This document shows, one piece after another, positions 1 through 9,619 of a stretch of DNA of 25,620 bases. The stretch covers positions 1 to 25,620 of the forward strand of contig JANBPT010000700.1 in assembly GCA_027575765.1 (NCBI GenBank), written 5' to 3'. Position 1 is the first letter of the stretch. Each line of letters begins with the position of its first letter. The notes under the pieces are model-generated. The model was not told the DNA's origin, made no database searches, and was given only the letters and a program-made list of their open reading frames with translations. The DNA is from Tieghemiomyces parasiticus (taxonomy: Eukaryota; Kickxellomycota; Dimargaritomycetes; Dimargaritales; Dimargaritaceae). The translations under genes were made by a program, and so were the position numbers.

Positions 1-903
1 AGCACTGGCCACTGCTCTTTTGAAGCCAACCCTTGTTCTTGCCACCCATCAGATGACATTGGTGCATATTATGGGGACATAATCCTGAGGTGGCTAGGGG
101 AAGACCCTTGACTTACTGCTGAGCAGCTGGCCTGGGCCTGCCACACTTCCCCTAGTACCATACGCAATATCCTGTGCAGGGACCTGGGGTTGCACAGCTA
201 TTTCAATTGCTGGATCCCCCACAACTTCACCAATCACCAGGGCCACAAATGGGTACATTTTGCCACTGAGTTCCTGGAGAAATTTGACGGGGCCAGTGAC
301 TACCTGCTGGACTTCATTGTCACAGGTGATGAGACTTGGGTGTACCTTTATGATCCCCCTGCTGGCTTCAATTGCCGGAGATGGTGTCCTAAAAGTGGCC
401 CTGTCCCAACTGAGACCTGCCAAGGTTGTACCACACCCAAGGTGATGCTGACTATTTATTTCACCAGGTGTGATCTATTACACCTGAGTGTCAAGTCCCC
501 AGGGGTCAAGGTCTCTGCCAAACTTTATGTAGAGTACAGGCCAAAGCCCATGGTCCAGGCCTGGGTGGAGGCACGTGGAAGTCTGGACCATCACCCCCTG
601 CAGCTTCACCATGATAATGCACCACCGCATTGTGCTGCAGCTACCCAGGCCTACATTTCCAACTCTAAACTCAAACTTCTGCCAGCCCCTCTCTACAGTC
701 CTGATCTTGCCCCCTGCAACTTCTGGCTGTTCAGGAATATCAAGTAGCGGCAGAGGGGCAAGGAGTTCAGCACAGTGGAGGTGGTTGTGGACGCCTTGCA
801 ATTGCAGTTAGCCAGGCTCCAGCCAAATGACTATAGAGCCTGTTTTGATAGATGGATAGAAAGGGCTTGCCAAGTGGTACAGTGTGGTGGCAGCAATATT
901 GAA
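1..903 (+). pseudogene. Mariner transposase, C-terminal part, with two in-frame stops and a catalytic Asp to Asn change
   Basis: Transposase of the DD34D mariner family, which would cut and paste the element. The frame starting at base 1 is readable to the TAA at 901-903. It shows the end of the DNA-binding helix-turn-helix region (LTAEQLAW, about 112-190), then GDETWVYLYDP (first Asp codon 328-330), HHDNAPPH (second Asp 613-615) and YSPDLAPCNFWLF. The third catalytic position, exactly 35 codons after the second Asp (718-720), is AAC, Asn instead of Asp. In-frame stops are TGA at 109-111 and TAG at 745-747; the frame continues sensibly after each, to a typical mariner C-terminus. TGA from CGA and AAC from GAC would both fit CpG decay. 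No frameshift was seen. The start lies outside the window. Confidence 0.85.
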
Positions 904-918
904 TAAACATCATTGAAC

Positions 919-952
919 TAAAAAATTCTTAAACGTTTTTGTAGCACCTGTA
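919..952 (-). repeat. Probable 3' terminal inverted repeat of the mariner element
   Basis: Sixteen bases after the transposase stop lies an A/T-rich stretch that, read inward from its outer end on the minus strand, begins CAGGTGCTACAAAAACG. A short A/C-rich start of this kind is typical of mariner repeats. It ends at base 950 and is followed by TATATA, so 951-952 would be the TA target duplication. There is no 5' copy in the window to align it with, so the length is a guess. Confidence 0.5.
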
Positions 953-959
953 TATACCC

Positions 960-1868
960 TAGAGATGTGATTGGTTTTCGTTTGGGTCTCGGCAGTTAGT
1001 CATGAAGATGCCAGTCGTGTTGTTTTGGCCAATTATAGACATTGGTACGGCACTATTTGTTCTTGTGTGGTGGCTTGCAGGGTTCAGTAGTGTGTTGGTA
1101 TTTAGATACCGATAGCAAGCTACGAATTTATTTATACTAGAAACTGTCGTACCTGAAAGGGGCGCCAAGTCTTGAGATGTACCTCCTGCTGATCGGACCA
1201 CCGCTCTCCTGCGCCGACTTGTCCACCTCAACGCCCTGGATGGACTCACTCTCCAACATGACCTACCTCTGTTAACCTTCTGCCACCAGCCCTCCACGAT
1301 TTTTCCGCCCGAGTCCACCAGACCAAGGGCTCCATGAGAGCGCTCTCCCTTAGCCCACAAACTCACACAGCATGCCAGCGACCATCTGACTTTAAAGGCG
1401 CTGACAACGCCATTTGCAATTCCTGGCTCTACTTCTCCACACTTGCTTCCATTTCAATAATTTTGTCCCCCTCCCCGGCATCCTGCCTACCACGGAAGCT
1501 AATCTGCAGCGTATATTTTGTATGTACTATTGAACTCTTAAGCTAAATATCTAAGGATAATTTATTGCCACAGCAGATCGGCTAGCCCATATTCTATCTA
1601 GTATAAAAATGCGACCGAAAAATACAGATAAGGCGAGAGTCAGTCATAGGTTATGGGGTGGCCAGGGCTTGAAAATAACAATGCGAATCAAAAGCTTAAA
1701 GAGAAAGGGGATGAATAGCAATTTGTGGAAAAGGCGGAAAAGAACTGTTACGATGTAAAGATACAGAGGGAAGCCGATAGATTGAAATCAAATAAGCGCG
1801 GGCAAAGAGAGAATACATAGGGGAAGGGGAGATACGCAATGAGAAGAAATAAATAAAAGAAGATGGAT
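960..1868. other. Gap between the mariner copy and the 3' end of the UNC93-like gene
   Basis: No supported gene. Plus-strand bases 1176-1335 hold a short open stretch (about 50 codons beginning after the TGA at 1173) that is more codon-like than its surroundings, but it has no ATG and no recognised domain; it could be an old coding fragment. Bases 1540-1868 are A/T-rich and lie just downstream of the minus-strand UNC93-like gene, so they probably contain its 3' untranslated region. I saw no clean AATAAA on the minus strand. Confidence 0.5.
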
Positions 1869-3239
1869 CTAGACGCTGAAGCTCGGCTTCTCGTTGGTGC
1901 CTTTAGCGTCGAACTTCTCGTCGGTGCCCTCAAAAGAGATATCCATCGAGTTGGAGTCCATGGAGTCTGTCTCGGTGGGGAAGGGGATGGCGAGGATGCT
2001 GATAAAGGCGGAGGCCATGGCGATAAGGAGGAAGCCGAAGGTAATCCAAAGCTCGATGATGAAGGGCACCTTGTTGCTATCGATACCCCAGGAAATAACG
2101 CCACCGACGCCCTGAAGGCAACGAGTAAAGGCCGTGTAGCGTGCAAGCTTCTTGGGGTCGGAGGTCACGTAGCCCATGATCCAGAAGGAGAAGGCGTTGA
2201 GGCTGGCGTCGAGGAAACCCCAGGTGATGTAGATGATAACGATCTTCCAGTAATAGGCGTCAGTGAAGTCGTAAATGTTGAGCTCAGACTCGCGGGTAAC
2301 GGGGCCCTGAACGAAGGAGGCGCTGATCCAGGAGGCACAGATGAGAGTGGTGTAGATTGCTGCCACCAAAAGTCCCTTCTTGCGGGTGTCAAGCTTGATG
2401 CGCTTCATGAAGGCGCCAAAAGCCAGCGAGCCCATCATACCGGCGACACTGAAGAAGATGATATTGAGGCCCTTGGTGCGCATACGGAAGAGTGAAAAGT
2501 TGTAGCCGTTGGCGATGTAGGTGAAGTACGTTCCCAGGAATACAAACATGGGGGCCATCAGCAGCATGTACTTGTTGGTACAGGTCTCCGCAATCCCACG
2601 CACTTCGGAAAGAAAACCGTCAAACTTGTCGTCGGGCACAGAGGAGCCATCGTCACGGATCAGCCCGCTGTTCGGCTTAAGGATGAGTACGAGGCCGGCG
2701 CCGACCAGAGCCATGATGGTAGAGACCCAGTAGGTGGTGTCGCCGAGTGTCGGGGCAGCATTGTTGAAGTTGAGGGCAAGGGTCAAGGCACCACCAACGA
2801 TACCGCTGGCAGAGAAGGATACGAAGAAGGTAGTCAGGTACTTTCCGCGGTGCTCTTCGGTCGGGTACGACAACATGAGAGAGCCCTGGGCGGTCCAAAA
2901 GAGGGTGATGGTCATACCAAAGAACACGCCGGCGATGATAATGACGAAACCAGCGCCGGTCCACATGTAGATGAGGTAGGAGAAAGCGAAGAAGGCATAA
3001 GATAGACAGCCGACCAGGAGGGAGAGACGCGGCCCCAGGTAGTTGTGGATGGCGCCGGCGAAGAGGCCCACCACTAGACTGGCAATGCCGGCTAAGAAGT
3101 TGGCCGAGGCGGCTATGGAAGGGTCCTTAAGACCGCCGCCACCGATACCGTTAACGACGAGGAAGCTGGCCGAGGCGAAGAAGTAGATCGCCGCCACGAT
3201 CACAAACTGGACATAGGTGGAACGCTTGCCGCCAAACAT
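1869..3239 (-). CDS. UNC93-like (DUF895-type) major-facilitator membrane protein
   Basis: A 456-residue polytopic membrane protein in one exon, of usual length for fungal UNC93-like proteins. These belong to the major facilitator superfamily and most have no known substrate. About 11-12 hydrophobic helices are visible (roughly 9-31, 45-66, 72-93, 97-117, 135-157, 170-187, 223-243, 258-276, 288-310, 329-352, 392-420). Family signatures are the glycine-rich NGIGGGG at 30-36 in or after helix 1, LGPRL at 68-72, FWTAQGS at 114-120, and SYP followed by RGKY at 124-134. A charged loop (188-222) separates the two halves. The cytosolic tail (421-456) is rich in Ser and Asp. The ATG chosen (3237-3239) has A at -3 and sits directly before the first helix; the frame stays open 110 codons upstream, but that part is proline-rich and lacks the family pattern. 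Stop TAG at 1869-1871. Confidence 0.9.
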   Translation of the reverse strand: MFGGKRSTYVQFVIVAAIYFFASASFLVVNGIGGGGLKDPSIAASANFLAGIASLVVGLFAGAIHNYLGPRLSLLVGCLSYAFFAFSYLIYMWTGAGFVIIIAGVFFGMTITLFWTAQGSLMLSYPTEEHRGKYLTTFFVSFSASGIVGGALTLALNFNNAAPTLGDTTYWVSTIMALVGAGLVLILKPNSGLIRDDGSSVPDDKFDGFLSEVRGIAETCTNKYMLLMAPMFVFLGTYFTYIANGYNFSLFRMRTKGLNIIFFSVAGMMGSLAFGAFMKRIKLDTRKKGLLVAAIYTTLICASWISASFVQGPVTRESELNIYDFTDAYYWKIVIIYITWGFLDASLNAFSFWIMGYVTSDPKKLARYTAFTRCLQGVGGVISWGIDSNKVPFIIELWITFGFLLIAMASAFISILAIPFPTETDSMDSNSMDISFEGTDEKFDAKGTNEKPSFSV

Positions 3240-3720
3240 GATGACTGATGGTAACCGTTGGCTTCTAAAACGAAATGAGTGAGAGTGCCGGACCCGACGA
3301 TCGAGTTCGCGCGAGCAGCAATAGTTAAGGTAAATAGCGGAGTAAACGCACGGATGGGGAGCGCAATGGCTTGGGTACAGCGGTTTAGGCGCGGGCTTAA
3401 GTCTAACGCCGGGGTAGAATTTAAGAGCTAGAATCGGGCGGAATAGGACAGGAGCGGTAGGGAGGCCAGCCGAAGGTAAGGCTATTGACCTGAATGACAA
3501 AGGGAGCACACCAGCTGGGGTGTAGATGTGGTCGCCAAGGGTGATGATAGGAGGTCCTGGTGCAAGCACAGGTAAGAACGTTAGGAACGGGGGGGCGTTA
3601 TTTCTGGACGATCAAAGCAACGGAGTGCCAAGAGCGCGGATGTAGAGAGCCAAGGGAGGTGGTGAGCATGCGGTGTGGACTGAACTAAGGAAAACAGAAG
3701 CTACCCGGCGGACCGGATGC
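3240..3720 (-). promoter_or_regulatory. Inferred 5' leader of the UNC93-like gene
   Basis: Between the TATA box and the start codon the minus strand is rich in C and T, the usual look of fungal leaders. The frame is open through part of it without protein-like features. No pair of splice signals strong enough to call a leader intron was found, though at about 480 bases the leader is long enough to hold one. Confidence 0.45.
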
Positions 3721-3728
3721 CTTATATA
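3721..3728 (-). promoter_or_regulatory. TATA box for the UNC93-like gene
   Basis: Minus strand reads TATATAAG inside CATATATAAG, about 480 bases upstream of the chosen ATG, at the boundary where the strand becomes pyrimidine-rich. It is the only strong TATA seen upstream of this gene in the nearest kilobase. Confidence 0.6.
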
Positions 3729-4096
3729 TGGTTACTTCAAACGGGAGAGGCCCGCGTCGATTTTGGTTGTCCAAGATCCCAGAGCCCTGATATTAGGGTC
3801 CTATCTCACTTACCCCGCTCGGAAAGGGTAAGACGGGGGGGGGGGGTGCGCAAAGGAAGCGAAATGTGAAGGCACCCTATAGCACCCCTTCCCTTGTCTA
3901 CCCGTACTTGGTCAGGCGAAACGTTGGTCGCTCCCGTATATTCCCCCTTCTGCATTTGGGAAACTGGAGTATGCTTCGGCTGAGTGAGATAAAACCCGGT
4001 AAAGTAGGGTGGTCCCTAGTTGTGTCTTGCCGTGACGCGCCATATCTACCGCAGAGTCCAGAGATGTCTGCCTTGCACTCTCAGCGCCGCGATACC

Positions 4097-4137
4097 AAAA
4101 AAAAAAAAAAAAAAAGTGGCGGATCTCGTCAGATCCG
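4097..4137 (-). other. Hairpin followed by T19 on the minus strand, terminator-like
   Basis: Plus-strand bases 4097-4115 are 19 consecutive A. Immediately to the right is a perfect 7-bp inverted repeat, CGGATCT at 4120-4126 and AGATCCG at 4131-4137, with a 4-base loop. Read on the minus strand this is a stem-loop followed after four bases by T19, which would stop RNA polymerase III. On the plus strand it could instead be a relic poly(A) tail of a retroposed sequence, but no flanking target duplication was seen. No box A/box B promoter or known small RNA was recognised upstream on the minus strand. Confidence 0.35.
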
Positions 4138-4768
4138 AGATAATGGGAACCCTATTTCTCCCGTCTAATCACCACCGCCCTTCTACCGTAGATCATCAGT
4201 CTGCCCGCATCGTCAGTACGATCGTGGCTGAGCGAGATAGCACCATCGAGAGAGCGTGCGCGCATCAGGTGGAAATCTACGGAGGGAGGGGGCGATGAAC
4301 CACTACCTGGTTATCAAGGTGGTAAAAGGGAAGAGGGATATGAAAAGAGAGGGTAGACAACGAAGAGGGTCATTCGGGTACACAGCGAGTGGCTGTGGAG
4401 CCGTTTCGTCGCGGCTTGTTCAACCCCAGCCCTCCCCCTTGCCCCCCCCCATCCTTCCCTTCATGTTGCCGCCACCACTGCCACCGCCTCAATCGTTTCT
4501 GAGGTTACTATTACACGCCCCCTCGCTCCTCTCCCTCTACCTTCTTCTTACCCACTCCCACTCTCTACGCTCATCATCTGCCCTCACATCCTCAACGCCT
4601 GTGCAACACTAGACCGCAGGCTATTCGTCGCATCTGAAAGGGTATGGTGAAGGCGGAACGTCGAGGTGCTCCGTTGCGGAGGCCCTCCGCCACTTTCACT
4701 GGGGGTAACGCATTTCATCATTTGTCCCCGCATCATGTAGAGCAATGAGGAGCAGACAAGGATGCATC

Positions 4769-4791
4769 GTAAACCGAGTCCCGGGGTTTAC
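4769..4791. repeat. Inverted repeat GTAAACC/GGTTTAC
   Basis: Two perfect 7-base arms (4769-4775 and 4785-4791) separated by nine bases. No gene is near, so a role cannot be assigned; a chance occurrence is quite possible. Confidence 0.3.
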
Positions 4792-6122
4792 CGGAGACGT
4801 TACGGATCCGGGCGCTGTGACGCTTACGGCATATCGCTACCAAGTAGCCAGCTAAGCATAGCAAGACTAATGTCATTAACAGAAGCAGTGCAAGCGAAGG
4901 AAGATATTCGATGCCCCTGGACCGAGATCAGTAGTGCATGGATCAGCCACCGGGTAATACAGGACCACCGCCCCTCCCCCCTCCTCACCACCTCGCTGTG
5001 GGCAACCACTTGGTGGTCTCAAACATCCCACAACGCGTCAGTCTGGCGTCGCGGATGAGAATAATCCGCTTCCCTGACTACACCATATGTTCCGCTTCCC
5101 GAATACATAATTTACAGCACACTTAGTCGTACCTAGCACGTCGACCTCCCTGGCTCCACGTCGCGGCCAGTGTACTGACGTTGACAAGGTCACTGATACC
5201 ACGGAGATATCCGGAACTTGTCCAGCCCGACAAATGCAAGGAGAAGAGGGAGGGCCCACCCATCCATTTCACAACCAAAATTTTATCCAGCCACTCAAAG
5301 GACGTGACGCTGCACGCCCTCGTAAATGAGCGCATTTGTACGACCCGACAAGTTCGCCGCGTTGCAATGACGAAGGCCTACCCCAGATGCACCTTTCTTA
5401 CACCTTCCTCGAGTTCACTTCACAGCGTGCGTAACCTTATCCACTGCCCTCGTCGTCATCGGGCCGTGGATGGTGACCTTATCGTCCCTCCAGCCACTAG
5501 ATCTCACATTGCCTAACTAGGAAAGAGGTGCGATATGCGCGTCGGGTCCCACTCGCCAGGTGGCTGGAGAGTAGCCCCCCCCCCCCAAGGGGAAAGGGTA
5601 AGACAGTGAATGACGGGGTGATTTTGGAACCTCCCCTCCGCTATTAGCGCAAATTTGAGGGGCGGCCAGTGATTAGCGATTCTTGTTTCCTGCGTAGCCA
5701 CTTCGAGTACTACCAGAAAATGGGCGCATGACGGGAGGGGGCAAGACAAGTATAAGGCAGGCGCTCATCTTATCTTTCACTTTCCACCCCTTCCTGATGG
5801 CCAGGCCTGTTAAGTCACCGATACGTATGTCAAGGCGCTAACTGCGACTCTGTGACGTATTAGTCTAGTTCCTGACGGATGCTGCTGTCTGCCCCTACTG
5901 GTATTCGAGACGCCGACCGCACTTCACTCGCCTAATTTGGTGGCATACCAGCCAGATCCGCCAAAGGAAGGTCTGAAGTGATCTAATATGATGATAACGT
6001 GCGGACTTGGCTTTGACCTTAAATGTTTGTCAACCGTCAGCCCCTGACACGTAACCTTCGGTTCCCCTAGATCTATGGCGCGCGTCATCAAGGATTGCCG
6101 GACATGTTATCAGTTGGCATCA

Positions 6123-6142
6123 GTGACACCTGTCACCGTGAC
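6123..6142. repeat. Overlapping GTGAC palindromes
   Basis: GTGACACCTGTCAC (6123-6136; arms GTGACA and TGTCAC) overlaps GTCACCGTGAC (6132-6142; arms GTCAC and GTGAC). The block therefore carries the pentamer GTGAC or its complement three times in 20 bases. This resembles a protein-binding site cluster, but no promoter was identified close by. Confidence 0.35.
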
Positions 6143-6269
6143 GGTATACATCCCCTTCAAAAATAAAAATGACCCCGGGGCTCGGCCTGTCCTTGACCCC
6201 TTCCGGGAAAGGATGTTCCGAGCGGGCAGTAGCCGTCGGTGATATCCTACCTGAGAGGAATTTACTTGT

Positions 6270-6283
6270 TGACGTCATGACGT
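6270..6283. promoter_or_regulatory. Perfect CRE-type bZIP site with adjoining half site
   Basis: TGACGTCA at 6270-6277 is the exact palindromic site of ATF/CREB-type bZIP proteins, followed without a gap by TGACGT (6278-6283). One such octamer is expected by chance in roughly two windows of this size; the added half site makes it less ordinary. It is far from any supported gene. Confidence 0.3.
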
Positions 6284-9200
6284 AGCCCGGCCAAGTATGA
6301 CGAGCACCTCGAGGATCTTCAGAACTTCATCTCATACTTGACATTTTCAGGAGCACCATCGGCGAATTGAGAGCCCCAAGGGGGATTTCCCGTCATCCCT
6401 TGATCTTCATGATCCCTGGCTCAATACACGGCATTCACCTTACAGAAAGATCCCGTGTCGATGCTTCGATTCGAATCGAACGCTCCTTTGCTATTGCACT
6501 ATAATGCCCAGGGTCGTCCAACACTATCTGACTTAAATTGCTACCCCCTACACTGGCCGGCGCTATTCCGGTCCCTGTGGTCTCCGGTCTCAGCAGAGTC
6601 AGTGAGCATGCTTCTCTCTTATCCCGGCCGAGCTCAATCACCCGCTTTGCATTAGGCCCCATGGCCGAAATATCTTGATATCAGACTCAGAGCCTGTCGT
6701 TTCTGATTAACAAGTTTGATGGTATGGTGACGACATGCTTAATATGCTAGGTTGTGCAGACAGAACCTTTTGGAATCCGGTATAGAGCACAAACCAATAG
6801 TATTGCTTGAACTTACTACAGACCTCTTCGGTTTTATCGACGGTTCTCCCACCCACCCACTCTGTCAAGTATAAGGCGCTAAGCTGGCCGACACCCCGAT
6901 GCTCATTTCTATTCTAATGCCGGAGTTCATTTGTGGGCGAGAGACAAGATAAATCAGTGCAAAACGATCCGATACGAAACATTCGCCCATTCTCTCCCTA
7001 CCGTCGATATGCTCCTACACGGAGGCGCCGGCTATCGGGGTAACACATGGAGTCCATTCTATAGAGCACAGCTCGTCAGTTTAACCTGCCGATGGCTGTC
7101 AGCTGCCCTTTCCTGGTTATCACTAAAGCGGAATAGAGATCTTCATAATTTCCTTTAGAACAAAAGTCGTCGCCGACTGTGGCAAAGGGCACCATTCTCA
7201 TTTACTAGCCCTCTTTAGAGGGCGAGTACCCGTCACTGGCTCCTCTCATATCTATAATCTCTCCATCCACGATCAATCATTACCAAACCCGGGCCGTCGG
7301 CTTTCAGTCGAGGATGCTGAAGAGAGAGTGCGCGCAAAGGAGGCTTGATTGGTGTAAACCGGAGGCGCGGTGCTGCTTTGGTCAGTGTGGACGTACAAGC
7401 ATGTCCCGAGACTTTCAACCGCCTGTCCAAGTAAACAAATCCCTACAAGGAAGATATAATAATTCGGAAGAGGGGTGGATTTCAGTTAAGAGGGAAGGGG
7501 CAAAGAAGGGGGAAGGATATGGTAAAAGTTGGGACCGGTGGCGCGATGGAGGCGTGTGATACACTGACTTTGCTCACTAACAGGGTATCTCTGGCATGGT
7601 AAATGACGAGAGCAGCTTTGCAGGGGGGAGGGAGAGAGAAATAGCTGTCACAATTATAGGCTTAGCTTTTTTAACCCCTATCGACGTACTTCAATTGCTG
7701 TCATTAGAAACAATGTGTATTATCCCAAGCCTACAGTGCTCTTGGCCCAAAATATTTGACTGGCAGCCATATTTTCCGTGTCAATCGATCGAAAGGAGGC
7801 ATACGAATTAGAACAATACCCCAACATACACCCAAATCTATGTACAACCGCTAGGATGGCTCCTAGACGGACCCGACTCCCCCCTCCACAAAGAATGTAA
7901 AAAGGGCTTCATGAGGTTGGTTAAGTTGGCCCCGCCCTGGTTCGTACGCCCATTCGTGCTTCGGCCACCTTTAACGATAACAGTCGCCCCTTGTTCTGTT
8001 CCTGCCCCCAAGTCGATAAGCGTAGAATGCGATAGCGTTGGACAAAAACGGAATGCCACCAAGACGCTCCAGTGTGGGCCAAAGTACACTGATATCAGCC
8101 CACTCTCCATTTGATCAAGTTGTGTATATTGAGGGGTGTGATTTATTTGGCGAGCCCCCCCCCCCTTTCACAACCAAGTAAAACTCCAGACCGAGTGATA
8201 CAAATGGGCCCTTGACATGCATTCGGCGTGCGGGCAGTGGTCGAGAAGATGAAGATCGGGTCACTCCGATGCCCATGTCTACGACGCCTCGTTTCATAGG
8301 AGGGGGGCATCGATATGTAAAGTATAGACAGAGGCTGGCGGAGTGCGACATGTGCTGGGCAGCACCATACGGCCACGCTCAGGCAGTTCGTTGACGGTAT
8401 CTGTACCGGCCGGCTTTTATTATGATTAAGCTTGGTAATGAAATTATCGTCTCTACTTCCTTGCCTGACCATCCCTTCAGTCGATGGTATCTCCGTGGCG
8501 TTGCCTTATTCGGCTGGGCGTGAGGAGTCATGTAGACCTCTCCTTGTTTTTCCTCCCCCCAAAACCCAGTAGCCTTCCGCCAAACTCTTCGGGGCCCCAT
8601 ACCAGCTCACTCGTTGTGGAGTGAGGGTATCGGGCTCTGGTTTCTAGGCGAGGGCCTGGTCCTGAGAAAACAGGGTGGAAAGCTAACGGGTTGGGCAGCC
8701 CTAAATGGGGCTGAGCTAATAGGACCGATTACCGTCCACTTGAATGATTCCAGCTGTGGCCAAGCGCGGTGGGCTATTCAAAAGAGTGACATGTGGAAAT
8801 CTAGACCGGAGGGTGGGTTTGCGTTACCCCCAAACCTTCAGGGGTACGTCGCGTACGCGACCATGGTAGCAGCAATACTGATAAGCAAGCGATAAGAGCG
8901 TGCGATAAACGACGTGATAAGACAACGTCGGGGTTGGACAGGCACAACGTGCGCCGAGCCGGTGAAGGTGTAGACGGGGATGGCGGTGGACATTGTGTCC
9001 CCTCTCCCAGCGGCCATCGAAGACGCGATCCGAAGAGACGGGGGAGAAGGAATCAGCTGAGATCAAATCAATACTACAATTTAATCTGTGTATCGGGTTG
9101 GGTGGGACGGCTCTCGCGGGAAGCGCACGACAAGCGGCCCAGCGATGGTAGTAGTAGTGGTAGTAGTAAGGGTGGATCTAATTCCCAAGTTGGGTAGATG

Positions 9201-9599
9201 GCGATATCTTGCGCCGGAGTAGTAAACGGAGGATCGACGGACGGGAAGGAGGGGGAAAAACGGGTGGTACAAGCCATTTAGGTAAGCGCGTGTGGGGGAG
9301 GAGAGGTGCTTGGATAGGAGCGGTCACTGTGATGGCGGGAGCAAGTCGAGAAAGCCTAGGCTGACGCCGACGCTTAGTAGGACAAAAATGAAGTCCCTAT
9401 CGGCACTTTGAGCTACCATGATGGCCTCTCTCGTCTTGTTCGCCCTGCCCAGATATTTTTTTTTGTTTTCCGGTTCGGCGCCGGCTCCTGCTTCATCGAT
9501 TTTGAAACACAGTACAACCACCTGCCCATTTGCGCCCATCCCAGCATCTCTCGTGTCGCAGTCACTGGCACCCGCGATACCCGGTTCGCCTTAATTTAC

Positions 9600-9619
9600 G
9601 AGAGAGAGAGAGAGAGAGA
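9600..9619 (+). repeat. GA dinucleotide microsatellite
   Basis: Ten uninterrupted GA units in the intergenic desert. A second simple repeat of GTA/GTG units lies at about 9147-9168. Confidence 0.8.

Larger units (their letters stand above)
1..952 (+). mobile_element. Mariner (Tc1/mariner superfamily) DNA transposon, 3' part, degenerate
   Basis: The element runs off the left edge of the window, so its 5' terminal repeat and the start of its transposase gene are not visible. What remains is one continuous plus-strand reading frame with the mariner catalytic core, interrupted by two in-frame stops. It is followed within 50 bases by an A/T-rich sequence that looks like the 3' terminal inverted repeat, and then by TA, the dinucleotide that mariners duplicate on insertion. 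The motif wording (GDETWV, HDNAPPH, YSPDLAPC) is of the metazoan mariner type. The copy must be inactive by itself. The right boundary rests on the position of the TA and was not confirmed against a 5' repeat. Confidence 0.85.

Noticed and set aside
959..1366. 135-codon minus-strand frame next to the mariner copy
   Set aside because: No domain; it covers the end of the element and unrelated DNA, so it is unlikely to be one gene.
3240..3569. 110-codon N-terminal extension of the UNC93-like frame
   Set aside because: Proline-rich, without family similarity, and the ATG at 3239 sits directly before the first helix with a good context.
4256..4612. 118-codon plus-strand frame rich in Pro, Leu, Ser
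   Set aside because: Driven by a pyrimidine-rich block; no domain and no upstream promoter seen.
5749..6879. Twelve-base repeat CAAGTATAAGGC at about 5748 and 6867
   Set aside because: A 12-mer occurring twice is expected many times by chance in a window of this size.
8614..8895. 93-codon plus-strand frame in the desert with protein-like composition
   Set aside because: Starts with TTG, no ATG near its beginning, no promoter-like sequence and no recognised domain.
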